Positions 8,831-16,833 of a stretch of DNA of 39,384 nt are shown piece by piece. The translations under genes and the position numbers were made by a program. The notes under the pieces are model-generated. The model saw only the letters and a list, made by a program, of their open reading frames with translations, was not told where the DNA came from and did not search any database. The stretch spans positions 1 to 39,384 of the forward strand of contig CANHGS010000030.1 in assembly GCA_947460595.1 (NCBI GenBank), read 5' to 3'. This stretch comes from Bacteroidota bacterium. GTDB taxonomy: Bacteria; Bacteroidota; Bacteroidia; Chitinophagales; Chitinophagaceae. Numbering within the stretch: position 1 is the first letter of the stretch; the number at the start of each line of letters is the position of its first letter.

Positions 8831-8838
8831 CAAAAATA
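8831..8838 (-). promoter_or_regulatory. -7 box of TPR lipoprotein gene
   Basis: On the minus strand this reads TATTTTTG, an exact TAnnTTTG match. It is only 4 nt from the ATG, which would give a leaderless or nearly leaderless mRNA if real. Confidence 0.4.
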
Positions 8839-8892
8839 CAAAGCCATGACAGTTGTAGCCATTTTTTTAATGGATTGGAAGCTTCATCTGCT

Positions 8893-8900
8893 TATTTTTG
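8893..8900 (+). promoter_or_regulatory. -7 box of TolB-like gene
   Basis: TATTTTTG, an exact TAnnTTTG match followed by CC, ends 17 nt before the ATG at 8918. Confidence 0.55.
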
Positions 8901-8917
8901 CCAGATATTAACAGATT

Positions 8918-10003
8918 ATGAAAAGATATCTTTTGATTATTTCCGCCATTTGCGGACTATTTGGAACGGCCCTTGCACAAGAAAATGCCAAGCCCTTGGA
9001 TTCCGTGTTATTTGCAGGTGAAAAGCATTTTAAAAATGTAAGGCAGTTAACATTTGGAGGAGATAATGCAGAAGCCTACTGGAGTTTTGATGGTAAATCC
9101 ATCATCTTTCAGAAAACCAATCCCAAAGAGGGGATCAATTGTGATCAGATTTTTATTGGAAAATTGCCCACTAGCCCCAAAGAACCTTTTGCGCCAAAGA
9201 TGGTAAGCAGCGGTAAGGGAAGAACCACATGCGCCTATTTTTTGCCGGACGGCAAACATATTGTTTATGCGTCAACCCATAACGGTGGAGAATCTTGTCC
9301 TCCCACACCGGATAGGGCTAAATATGGTAACAAATATATTTGGCCCCTGTATGATTCTTATGACATTTTTATGGCTACCCTAGATGGTAAAATTGTTAAA
9401 CAATTAACCACTGCCAAAGGATATGATGCAGAAGGCACTTTGTCTCCTGATGGTAAAAAAATGATTTATTGTAGTGATAAAGATGGGGACCTAGAATTGT
9501 ATGTGATGGATTTGAAAACTGGAATGGAAAAGCGCATTACCAATACCCTTGGATATGATGGTGGTGCTTGGTTTAGTCCAGACGGGAAAAAAATAGTTTG
9601 GAGGGCTAGTAGGCCCAAAACAGACGCGGAAATAAAAGAATACAAAGAATTGTTAGCAGAAGGAATGGTTGCGCCAACACATATGGAAGTATATGTAGCT
9701 AACGCCGATGGATCTGAAGCTAAACAGATTACTTTTCTAGAACAAGCCAACTGGGCCCCTAATTTTACGCCAGATAGCAAGCATATTATTTTTTGTAGCA
9801 ACCATGAATATAAAAGAGGCTTTCCATTTAATATGTACCTAACAGATATCAATGGTAAGGGATTAGAGAAAATTAGCCGAGACAGAGGCTTTGATGCTTT
9901 TCCCATGTTCAGCCCTGATGGCAAGAAAATTATTTTTGCCAGCAATAGAAACAATGGCGGTACTAGAGATACCAATCTATTTGTAGCCGATTGGGTAGAC
10001 TAA
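8918..10003 (+). CDS. TolB-like beta-propeller (PD40 repeats) periplasmic protein
   Basis: This is a 361-aa exported protein with a signal peptide ending TALAQ. Repeated blades carry the PD40/WD40-like signature xFSPDGKKIxF: AYWSFDGKSIIF, GTLSPDGKKMIYCSDKDGD, AWFSPDGKKIVW, PNFTPDSKHIIFCSN and PMFSPDGKKIIFASN. The fold resembles the propeller of TolB and of prolyl-oligopeptidase-type enzymes. No catalytic domain follows, so it is probably a binding or scaffold protein in the periplasm. It lacks TolB's N-terminal domain and tol genes nearby, so calling it TolB would overreach. A small membrane protein gene follows after 38 nt, probably in the same operon. Confidence 0.88.
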   Translation: MKRYLLIISAICGLFGTALAQENAKPLDSVLFAGEKHFKNVRQLTFGGDNAEAYWSFDGKSIIFQKTNPKEGINCDQIFIGKLPTSPKEPFAPKMVSSGKGRTTCAYFLPDGKHIVYASTHNGGESCPPTPDRAKYGNKYIWPLYDSYDIFMATLDGKIVKQLTTAKGYDAEGTLSPDGKKMIYCSDKDGDLELYVMDLKTGMEKRITNTLGYDGGAWFSPDGKKIVWRASRPKTDAEIKEYKELLAEGMVAPTHMEVYVANADGSEAKQITFLEQANWAPNFTPDSKHIIFCSNHEYKRGFPFNMYLTDINGKGLEKISRDRGFDAFPMFSPDGKKIIFASNRNNGGTRDTNLFVADWVD

Positions 10004-10041
10004 CCAAAACATCCTATTTTTAAATAAATCAAACCATTACC

Positions 10042-10506
10042 ATGTATACAGGACTTTTGCATTTACATAATCTTCTACGTTGGATCATTTTAATCTTACT
10101 AGTTGTAAACATTGTTCGTCATTTTACTGCAGCCAACAATCCTTTTACTGCTACCGATAAGAAATTAGGTTTATTTCTAATGATTGCTGCACATACCACG
10201 CTTTTATTGGGAATTTATCAATGGTTTGCTGGTTCTTGGGGTTTCCAAAACATCCAAAACTTGGGAATGGCTGTAGTGATGAAAGACAGCGTATATCGTT
10301 TTTGGGCGATAGAACATTTGACAGGAACCCTAATTGGCATTGTCTTGATTACCTTGGGTAAAGGAGTGGCAAAGAGAAATTTCCCTGACGCGGTTAAACA
10401 CAAGCGCAGTGCCATTTTATATCTCTTGGCCTTGGTAATCATTTTAGCCGTAGTGCCTTGGCCTTTTAGAGCTGGCATTGCTCGTCCTTGGTTTCCAGGT
10501 ATGTAA
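10042..10506 (+). CDS. Small four-helix membrane protein, cytochrome b-like
   Basis: This is a 154-aa protein with about four hydrophobic segments (roughly 10-27, 43-60, 92-107 and 124-140). Histidines H7, H9, H51 and H92 sit in or beside helices, in the contexts LLHLHNLLRW, AAHTTLLLGIYQW and AIEHLTGTL. This is compatible with haem or metal binding. Similar Bacteroidota proteins are often labelled cytochrome b, but I see no classical motif proving it. It follows the propeller protein by 38 nt. Its stop codon abuts the stop of the convergent phosphoesterase gene with no base between. Confidence 0.7.
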   Translation: MYTGLLHLHNLLRWIILILLVVNIVRHFTAANNPFTATDKKLGLFLMIAAHTTLLLGIYQWFAGSWGFQNIQNLGMAVVMKDSVYRFWAIEHLTGTLIGIVLITLGKGVAKRNFPDAVKHKRSAILYLLALVIILAVVPWPFRAGIARPWFPGM

Positions 10507-11013
10507 TTAAAACAAACCGCCTCTTTTTCCAAGTTCAATCACGTCACAGTCTTTGATTGCTCTTCCGTCAATGGTAAAACGGATGATGGTCCTTTCTTTG
10601 TGCCAACCATGGTGCCCTGCAGCGCCTGGATTCATGTGCAGACAAAGTCTAGCTGGGTCATACATGACTTTTAAAATATGGGAATGCCCACTGATAAACA
10701 ATTGGGGTTGGTATTCAGTTAATAATTTTTTGGCTTGTGGATTGTATTTGGGTGGATATCCGCCAATATGGAGCATTAAGACCGTTACATCCTCACATTT
10801 CCAAGCCAGCATTTCCGGGAACTCGCTTCTAATATCATAGCCGTCAATATTTCCCCAAACGCCCCGCAAGGGTTTCTGTTCTTTTATTTCATCTGCTAAT
10901 TTGCTATTTCCAAAATCTCCGGCATGCCATACTTCATCACAGTCTTTGAAGTGTTTAAAAACTGCTGAGTCCAAAAAACCGTGGGTGTCTGAAATGAGTC
11001 CAATCCTAGTCAT
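10507..11013 (-). CDS. YfcE/MJ0936-type metallophosphoesterase
   Basis: This is a 168-aa calcineurin-like phosphodiesterase, probably cytosolic. The dinuclear metal ligands are in order: D9 and H11 (SDTHG), D33 (HAGDFG), N55 (WGNIDG), H82 (LHIGG) and H110/H112 (SGHSH). The family's usual GN-H/C-D motif reads GNID here. Length is typical of the YfcE group, whose members hydrolyse phosphodiesters in vitro with often unknown natural substrates. It is divergent from hmgA with 58 nt between the starts; a weak -7-like sequence (TATATTCA, 11032-11039, minus strand) lies 18 nt before its ATG. Confidence 0.93.
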   Translation of the reverse strand: MTRIGLISDTHGFLDSAVFKHFKDCDEVWHAGDFGNSKLADEIKEQKPLRGVWGNIDGYDIRSEFPEMLAWKCEDVTVLMLHIGGYPPKYNPQAKKLLTEYQPQLFISGHSHILKVMYDPARLCLHMNPGAAGHHGWHKERTIIRFTIDGRAIKDCDVIELGKRGGLF

Positions 11014-11047
11014 GAAAATTGATTCTTAAAATGAATATAGCAAGTAT

Positions 11048-11055
11048 TAATTTTA
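11048..11055 (+). promoter_or_regulatory. -7-like box of hmgA
   Basis: TAATTTTA differs from TAnnTTTG only at the last base and ends 16 nt before the ATG at 11072. Confidence 0.4.
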
Positions 11056-11071
11056 CACCCTAACGATTCTT

Positions 11072-12229
11072 ATGCCACACTATCAAAGCTTGGGGCAAAT
11101 ACCCCCCAAAAGACATACCCAATTTCGCAAATCGGATGGCGGATTGTATTCAGAACAATTGTTTTCTACCGAAGGTTTTAGTAATGATTATTCGCTTTTA
11201 TATCACCACCATGCACCTACTGAAATCATAGCAACGGATGAACCAATAGTTGTTAAACCCAAGATTGCAGAAGAGTTTATGCTGCAGCATAGGAGCTTTG
11301 AGGGTTTTAGTATTCCAGCTACGGAAGACTATTTGAATAGTAGAAAAACCATTCTAGTAAACAATGATTGTCATATCTCTTTAGCTGCACCACAAAAAAG
11401 TCTAACAAACTATTTTTTCAAAAATGCCGATGCAGACGAAATGATTTTTGTGCACGAAGGCAAGGGTTACTTGCATACACAATATGGTGAACTAGCGTTT
11501 GGCTATGGCGATTATCTGGTAATACCCCGTGGAACCATTTATCAGATTAGTTTTGAGGATCCGCATAATAGATTATTTATTGTAGAAAGTTTTAGCCCCA
11601 TTAGATATCCCAAAAGATATACCAGCAATGCGGGACAATTGTTAGAACAGGCCCCATTTTGTGAACGTGATATTCGTACGCCCAAAAATTTAGTAACCAA
11701 GGATGAAGAAGGTGATTTCTTGATCAAGACCAAGAAAAAAGGGGTGCTCTATGGCTTGCATTATGGTCATCATCCATTTGATGTAGTAGGTTGGGATGGA
11801 TGTTGTTATCCTTTTGCTTTTAGTATTCACAATTTTGAACCCATTACTGGTAGGGTGCACCAACCCCCTCCTGTTCACCAAACTTTTGAAGCGCACAATT
11901 TTGTGGTTTGCAGTTTTTGCCCAAGATTGTATGATTACCACCCAAACGCCATACCTGCTCCTTATAACCATAGTAATATTGATAGCGATGAATTGCTCTA
12001 TTATGTAGACGGAGACTTCATGAGCCGCAAACACGTAACCCGTGGCATGATTACTTTACACCCTGCGGGTATTCCTCATGGACCACACCCCGGAGCCGTT
12101 GAAAAAAGTATAGGTAAAAAAGAGACCAAGGAGTTAGCTGTTATGGTAGATACTTTTCACCCTTTGCAATTAACAGAAATAGCACTAGAAATAGAAAACA
12201 AAGGGTATACCATGAGTTGGGCAGAATAG
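11072..12229 (+). CDS. hmgA: Homogentisate 1,2-dioxygenase
   Basis: This Fe(II) cupin enzyme cleaves homogentisate to maleylacetoacetate in tyrosine/phenylalanine catabolism. The 385-aa protein shows the family core: GWDGCCYPFAFSIHNFEP (240-257), the RVHQPPPVHQTFEAHNF block (261-277) and VVCSFCPRLYDYHP. Likely iron ligands are H300 (PYNHSN), E307 (SDELLYY) and H336 (AGIPHGPH). The H-to-E spacing is one residue longer than I recall for the human enzyme (H335/E341). The protein is shorter than the roughly 430-445 aa of animal and proteobacterial forms. No fahA, hppD or maleylacetoacetate isomerase gene is adjacent, so the rest of the pathway must lie elsewhere. Confidence 0.92.
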   Translation: MPHYQSLGQIPPKRHTQFRKSDGGLYSEQLFSTEGFSNDYSLLYHHHAPTEIIATDEPIVVKPKIAEEFMLQHRSFEGFSIPATEDYLNSRKTILVNNDCHISLAAPQKSLTNYFFKNADADEMIFVHEGKGYLHTQYGELAFGYGDYLVIPRGTIYQISFEDPHNRLFIVESFSPIRYPKRYTSNAGQLLEQAPFCERDIRTPKNLVTKDEEGDFLIKTKKKGVLYGLHYGHHPFDVVGWDGCCYPFAFSIHNFEPITGRVHQPPPVHQTFEAHNFVVCSFCPRLYDYHPNAIPAPYNHSNIDSDELLYYVDGDFMSRKHVTRGMITLHPAGIPHGPHPGAVEKSIGKKETKELAVMVDTFHPLQLTEIALEIENKGYTMSWAE

Positions 12230-12267
12230 TTAGGGTCAGTTAATTTTCCAACAAGCAGTCTTTGTTG

Positions 12268-12275
12268 TATTTTCA
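12268..12275 (+). promoter_or_regulatory. -7-like box upstream of the peptidase-like/barrel gene
   Basis: TATTTTCA has two mismatches to TAnnTTTG at its last two bases and ends 18 nt before the chosen ATG at 12294. Confidence 0.35.
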
Positions 12276-12293
12276 GTGTCTAATGTAAATCTG

Positions 12294-15104
12294 ATGAAGT
12301 CAATATGGTTTTTTCTATTGCTATGCATTTCAGTAGAAATTAAAGCGCAAGAATTTGGAGGCAACTCGCCTAACACCAAATGGATGCAAATTAATACGGA
12401 TACTGTTAGGGTGATTTATCCTGTTGGAATGGAAAAAAGCGCAAAGCAGGTTGCGGCTTGGGTGCATGTTGTGCAAGCAAAAGACTTAAGTAGTTTGGGC
12501 GGTAAAACTAGAAAAGTTAGTCTGGTTTTTCAAAACCAAAATACTTTTTCAAATGCCTATGTAGCGCTGGCTCCCTGGCGGTCCGAATTTTACAATACTA
12601 CTCCACAAGATCCTTTTCAATTGGGTGCTACCAATTGGAATAAAAATTTGGCCATTCACGAATATAGGCACGTACAGCAGTATGGTAATTTCAACAAAGG
12701 GTTTTCTCATTTTGCCTCAATTGTTCTTGGACAAGAAGGCTTAGCACTCGCCAATGCTGCAGCCATTCCTGATTGGTTTTTTGAAGGGGATGCAGTGTAT
12801 AATGAAACCTTGTATTCCAATCAAGGTAGGGGAAGGTTGCCCCTGTTTCAGGCAGGATTTCAATCTTTACATTTGGCAAATAAGCAATATAATTATCAGC
12901 AGTTACGCAATGGCTCTCTTAGATTTTATACCCCTAATCATTATTCCTTGGGCTATCTATTAGTAGCTTATGGTATTAATGCTTACGGGAATGATTTCTG
13001 GAAAAAAGTAACAGCAGATGCCGCGGCTTACAAGCCTTTCTTCTATCCATTTCAAAACGCCATAAAAAAATATTCGGGTAAAAAATTTGAACAATTTTAT
13101 CAAGACGCAATGGGCTTTTATCAATCCCAATGGAAGCAGCCAAAAGACAGTCTGGTGCAATGGGTGACAACCATTGAAAAAAATAATGTGACAGATTATT
13201 TATATCCTTATCCTACAGCAACAGGAGCTACACTGGTATTGAAGAAATCGTATAAAAAAATACCTGCATTTTATTTGATCCAGCCTGATGGAAAAGAGCA
13301 AAGAATTGCCACAAAGCAAATTGCCGTTGACAACCAGTATTCTTATAATAATGGGAGATTGGTGTATGCGGCATATCAGCCGGATGCTAGATGGGGTAAT
13401 AGAGACTTCAATCAATTGGTATTGCTTGATATTGCTTCAGGTAATTCGGAAATCATTGCTGCAAAGTCCAGATATTTTTCGCCAGATATTGCTCATGACG
13501 GAAAAACACTGGCTGTTATTGATAACAAGACAACCGGAGAATCTGTACTAAGAACCTTGAATAGGGAGGGGGCTCAACTAGAACAGTTTGAACAAAAAGA
13601 TTGGATATTGGCTTGCCCCAAATTTTCTAAGAATGACAACCACCTTTTTTTTACTGCAAGGAATTCCTTGGGGCAGATGGCGTTGTTCAAAATAGCCATT
13701 GGTTCTAATGGATCTCTTGAAACCTTATTGCCATTTTCTAATAGTTTAATTGGCTTTTTATTAGTGCAGGGAGATGCGCTAACGTTTACAAAAACAGTCA
13801 ATGGAAAAGACGAGCTATGGACCATGAATGTGGCCGATAGTCTACACCAGCCATTTAAACTGGCTTCCCATCCCACTGGTGTATACCAAGGTTTTTTAAA
13901 AGGACAAAAGGTCCAAGCGTCTGTGTTTACTGCCAATGGCTATCGCTTGGGTTTGTTTAATCCCCAATGGTCATTAGGGAAAACTAATCAAGATGAGTTA
14001 AAAACAATGCAATTAGACCATTTGTATGATTCTGCCAATCATCTTGGTCTGTCTGAGTCCAGTAATGACAGTTTATTAGCAAGGACTTTTGCAACTAGAC
14101 CGTACAAAAAATCCTTTCAGTTTTTAAATGTACACAGTTGGCGCCCCATGTATAGTGCTCCTGAATATAGTTTCTCTATTTATGGGCAAAATGTCTTGAA
14201 TACCTTTCAGTCTCAACTGGCATATACTTATAATGAAAATGAGGGCAGTCACAAAATTGGATTTGAAGGCGTTTATGGAGGAACCTACCTACAACCCCTC
14301 ATTGGTATGGGGCAGACTTGGTCAAGAACAGGATACCTAAATAAAGACACCGTATTGCATTGGAATGAAACTGAGGCACAAATTGGCTTAAGGCTTCCAT
14401 TGAACCTAAGTGGGGGGAATGCCTATAGAACGTTGAGTGTTCAATCAAGTTTTAACCTAGAACAAGTTAGATGGACCGGGCTTGGGCAAAAGCTGCTCAA
14501 AGATCAGGATTATCAATCTTGGAATAGTCAGATTCGCTTTCAGTCTCAGATCCAAAAAAGCAAGCAACAGATTTATGCTCATTGGGCACAAAGCCTGTTG
14601 GTTGATTTTAAAACCAATATCAATGGACACCAGGCCCAACAATTATTAATGTCTGGTAGTTTTTACCTGCCAGGCTTGGCCAATAACCATAGCTTGGTGC
14701 TAAGTGCCGCTTATCAGGCTAGGGATACTATGCAGCAATACTTGTTCAGTAATAATTTCCCTTTTTCAAGAGGATATGAAGCCATTAACTTTCCCAGAAT
14801 GTGGAAAATTGGCGCCAATTATCACTTACCCATTTGCTATCCCGAATGGGGATTTGGCCAGATGGTTTATGTTCAACGAATCAGGGCCAACCTATTTTTT
14901 GACCATACCATTGGCAAAAGCCTAAGAACGGGAAGGCAATTTCAATTCAATAGTATGGGTGGAGAAGTCTTTTTTGATACTAGGTGGTGGAATCAGCAGC
15001 CCATCAGTTTTGGAATTAGGTATTCCAGACTACTTTCTCAAGAATTTAGGTCAGTACCCCAACCCAATGTCTGGGAGTTGGTTCTTCCTGTAAGCTTGTT
15101 TTAG
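12294..15104 (+). CDS. Outer-membrane fusion: HExxH peptidase-like domain, propeller-like region and beta-barrel
   Basis: This is a 936-aa exported protein; the ATG at 12294 starts the signal peptide MKSIWFFLLLCISVEIKAQ, while an in-frame GTG 18 nt upstream is less likely. Residues about 25-290 resemble a gluzincin (Peptidase_MA-like) domain: HEYRH at 122-126 is an HExxH zinc motif, and E164 in WFFEGDAVYNE is the expected third ligand. Residues about 295-570 have repeated beta-strand blocks reminiscent of TolB/WD40 blades (FSPDIAHDGKTLAVI, CPKFSKNDNHLFF). From about 600 alternating aromatic strands suggest a barrel, and the chain ends PVSLF like an outer-membrane protein. It may be a surface or periplasmic protease anchored by its own barrel; activity is inferred only from the motif. 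Confidence 0.75.
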   Translation: MKSIWFFLLLCISVEIKAQEFGGNSPNTKWMQINTDTVRVIYPVGMEKSAKQVAAWVHVVQAKDLSSLGGKTRKVSLVFQNQNTFSNAYVALAPWRSEFYNTTPQDPFQLGATNWNKNLAIHEYRHVQQYGNFNKGFSHFASIVLGQEGLALANAAAIPDWFFEGDAVYNETLYSNQGRGRLPLFQAGFQSLHLANKQYNYQQLRNGSLRFYTPNHYSLGYLLVAYGINAYGNDFWKKVTADAAAYKPFFYPFQNAIKKYSGKKFEQFYQDAMGFYQSQWKQPKDSLVQWVTTIEKNNVTDYLYPYPTATGATLVLKKSYKKIPAFYLIQPDGKEQRIATKQIAVDNQYSYNNGRLVYAAYQPDARWGNRDFNQLVLLDIASGNSEIIAAKSRYFSPDIAHDGKTLAVIDNKTTGESVLRTLNREGAQLEQFEQKDWILACPKFSKNDNHLFFTARNSLGQMALFKIAIGSNGSLETLLPFSNSLIGFLLVQGDALTFTKTVNGKDELWTMNVADSLHQPFKLASHPTGVYQGFLKGQKVQASVFTANGYRLGLFNPQWSLGKTNQDELKTMQLDHLYDSANHLGLSESSNDSLLARTFATRPYKKSFQFLNVHSWRPMYSAPEYSFSIYGQNVLNTFQSQLAYTYNENEGSHKIGFEGVYGGTYLQPLIGMGQTWSRTGYLNKDTVLHWNETEAQIGLRLPLNLSGGNAYRTLSVQSSFNLEQVRWTGLGQKLLKDQDYQSWNSQIRFQSQIQKSKQQIYAHWAQSLLVDFKTNINGHQAQQLLMSGSFYLPGLANNHSLVLSAAYQARDTMQQYLFSNNFPFSRGYEAINFPRMWKIGANYHLPICYPEWGFGQMVYVQRIRANLFFDHTIGKSLRTGRQFQFNSMGGEVFFDTRWWNQQPISFGIRYSRLLSQEFRSVPQPNVWELVLPVSLF

Positions 15105-15261
15105 AAAAAATGTTTCCCCGAATTAGCCTTTTTGGTAAAATTTGGGGCGGCTAATTGCTAAAAAAAGGCCATATTTGCATCAGATTTGGGAAATCTGGAA
15201 GGTTTTTCCACATTTTTGAGATTTTTTTCCACTTAATTTTCTTATTTCCGCTGCAAACTAA

Positions 15262-15269
15262 TATCTTTG
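15262..15269 (+). promoter_or_regulatory. -7 box of the infA operon promoter
   Basis: TATCTTTG, an exact TAnnTTTG match followed by CAGCC, ends 16 nt before the infA ATG. This makes infA the first gene of the ribosomal cluster here. Confidence 0.7.
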
Positions 15270-15285
15270 CAGCCCCAAAAATTGT

Positions 15286-15504
15286 ATGTCGAAACAACCA
15301 CTGATTAAACAAGATGGAGTAATTCTGGAAGCCTTGAGCAATGCTATGTTCAGGGTGAAATTGGAAAATGGCCACGAAATATTGGCTACCATCTCCGGAA
15401 AAATGAGGATGCACTATATCCGAATTCTTCCTGGTGATAAAGTGGGGGTTGAGATGAGCCCTTATGATTTAAGTAGAGGAAGAATTATCTTCCGATACAA
15501 ATAA
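15286..15504 (+). CDS. infA: Translation initiation factor IF-1
   Basis: This 72-aa single-domain OB-fold factor binds the 30S A site during initiation. The whole protein matches the family: [38 protein letters not shown] and [15 protein letters not shown]. Length is exactly typical. It opens the cluster infA-rpmJ-rpsM-rpsK-rpsD-rpoA-rplQ. In many bacteria infA follows secY/adk/map. Here the preceding gene is an unrelated outer-membrane protein, and a strong -7 box lies just upstream. Confidence 0.98.
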   Translation: MSKQPLIKQDGVILEALSNAMFRVKLENGHEILATISGKMRMHYIRILPGDKVGVEMSPYDLSRGRIIFRYK

Positions 15505-15594
15505 GGCGGCAATCAGGGATAAAAAACATTCAGGTACCAATAAGCTAGCACTCAAACCTTAGGGAGGGGTTTTAGCAAAAGAAAAAACATTGTT

Positions 15595-15711
15595 ATGAAA
15601 GTTAGAGCTTCTATCAAAAAGCGCAGTGTAGATTGTAAGATTGTGAAGCGTAAGGGCAAACTTTACGTAATTAACAAAAAGAACCCTCGTTACAAACAAC
15701 GTCAGGGATAA
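15595..15711 (+). CDS. rpmJ: 50S ribosomal protein L36
   Basis: This 38-aa ribosomal protein starts [10 protein letters not shown] and ends NPRYKQRQG, full family length. Of the four residues that bind zinc in the classical form, only C14 remains; the sequence reads KKRSVDCKI and later INKKNPRYK. It is therefore the zinc-free (C-minus) type, which is common in Bacteroidota. It lies 90 nt after infA and 59 nt before rpsM. Confidence 0.97.
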   Translation: MKVRASIKKRSVDCKIVKRKGKLYVINKKNPRYKQRQG

Positions 15712-15716
15712 TAACT

Positions 15717-15737
15717 GGTACGCTCAATTGGTGTGCC
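15717..15737 (+). other. Small hairpin between rpmJ and rpsM
   Basis: GGTACGC and GTGTGCC can pair over 7 bp, including two G-U pairs, around a TCAATTG loop, 5 nt after the rpmJ stop. There is no T-run. It might be a processing or regulatory element, or chance. Confidence 0.35.
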
Positions 15738-15770
15738 TGAACAAAACAGTATAAAACTTAAAACTAGAAT

Positions 15771-16151
15771 ATGGCTCGTATTGCCGGTATTGACTTACCA
15801 AAGAATAAAAGAGGAGAAATTGGTCTGACCTATATTTTCGGGATCGGAAAATCTACTGCTCAGTATATTCTTACTAAAGCTGGTATTGACTTCAATAAGA
15901 AAGTGAATCAGTGGAACGATGAAGAACAAGGTGCAATTCGTAATATCATCAACACTGAATTTAAAGTGGAAGGTGCTTTACGTAGTGAAGTTTCTATGAG
16001 CATCAAACGCTTGTTGGATATTGCTTGCTACCGTGGTTTGCGTCACCGTAAAGGTTTGCCTGTTCGTGGTCAACGTACCAAGACTAACAGCCGTACCAGA
16101 AAAGGTAAGCGTAAGACAGTTGCTGGTAAGAAGAAAGCCGCTAAGAAATAA
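15771..16151 (+). CDS. rpsM: 30S ribosomal protein S13
   Basis: This 126-aa protein of the 30S head contacts tRNA and S19. It is recognised by [19 protein letters not shown], the helix-hairpin region [14 protein letters not shown], and the conserved [19 protein letters not shown] leading to a lysine-rich tail that ends GKKKAAKK. Length is normal. The 167-nt spacer to rpsK is unusually long for ribosomal-protein neighbours and contains strong hairpins. Confidence 0.98.
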   Translation: MARIAGIDLPKNKRGEIGLTYIFGIGKSTAQYILTKAGIDFNKKVNQWNDEEQGAIRNIINTEFKVEGALRSEVSMSIKRLLDIACYRGLRHRKGLPVRGQRTKTNSRTRKGKRKTVAGKKKAAKK

Positions 16152-16156
16152 TTGAC

Positions 16157-16190
16157 CGTGAGTCTAACCTTGCAAAGGGTTAGACTCACG
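16157..16190 (+). other. Perfect 13-bp hairpin in the rpsM-rpsK spacer
   Basis: CGTGAGTCTAACC and its exact reverse complement enclose an 8-nt loop, TTGCAAAG. It begins 6 nt past the rpsM stop. No T-run follows, so it is more likely an mRNA processing, stability or regulatory structure than a terminator. Confidence 0.75.
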
Positions 16191-16247
16191 CATTTATAAA
16201 TTCCGTTGCAGCTTGGATCTTCCTATTGGAAAGGAGAGTGTAACGGT

Positions 16248-16265
16248 TCCCGAATCAGTTCGGGA
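16248..16265 (+). other. Second hairpin in the rpsM-rpsK spacer
   Basis: TCCCGAA / TTCGGGA is a 7-bp perfect stem with a TCAG loop, followed by TTTTA. It resembles a weak terminator or attenuator 54 nt before the rpsK start. A GTAA/TTAC pair can extend it outward. Confidence 0.5.
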
Positions 16266-16318
16266 TTTTACATTTTAAACGCGTCCCCCTAAAAAGGGAT
16301 ACACCTCAAAAAAAAACC

Positions 16319-16729
16319 ATGGCCAAACCGCAAAAAGCGCAGAACAGCGCAAAAACCGCTGCCAAGAAAAGGGTAGTAAAGGTTGACGCAGCAGGAGAAG
16401 TTAGAATCTCTGCTACATTTAACAACATCATCATCAGTTTTACCAATAAATCTGGTCAAGTTATTTCTTGGAGCAGTGCTGGTAAAATGGGCTTTAGAGG
16501 TTCTAAAAAGAACACTCCTTATGCAGCCCAGATGGCAGCAGCTGATGCAGCAAAAGTTGCTTCTGATGCTGGTCTAAAGCGTGTAGACGTATTTGTGAAA
16601 GGTCCTGGTGCCGGTCGCGAAAGCTCTATCCGTTCTATTTCTCAGTCAGGAATTGAGGTTACTTCCATCAAAGACGTAACTCCGCTACCACACAATGGTT
16701 GTCGTCCTCCTAAACAACGTAGGGTATAA
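16319..16729 (+). CDS. rpsK: 30S ribosomal protein S11
   Basis: This 136-aa platform protein near the decoding region and the mRNA exit is recognised by [22 protein letters not shown] (split over two strands), [33 protein letters not shown] and the terminal [18 protein letters not shown]. The N-terminus carries a lysine/alanine-rich extension. Normal length for the phylum. It is followed by rpsD after 104 nt. Confidence 0.98.
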   Translation: MAKPQKAQNSAKTAAKKRVVKVDAAGEVRISATFNNIIISFTNKSGQVISWSSAGKMGFRGSKKNTPYAAQMAAADAAKVASDAGLKRVDVFVKGPGAGRESSIRSISQSGIEVTSIKDVTPLPHNGCRPPKQRRV

Positions 16730-16833
16730 TGATTAGGCGTTCAAGCGTCAATCAATCATCATAACAGGGCCCGGTATCTATTTTAGATTTTTACGATACT
16801 AGGTCGTCATTAAAAAATCGCAAACAAAAACAA

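Noticed and set aside
15561..15569. Shine-Dalgarno-like AGGGAGGGG upstream of rpmJ
   Set aside because: It is about 26 nt from the ATG, too far for a ribosome-binding site, and the phylum rarely uses such sites.
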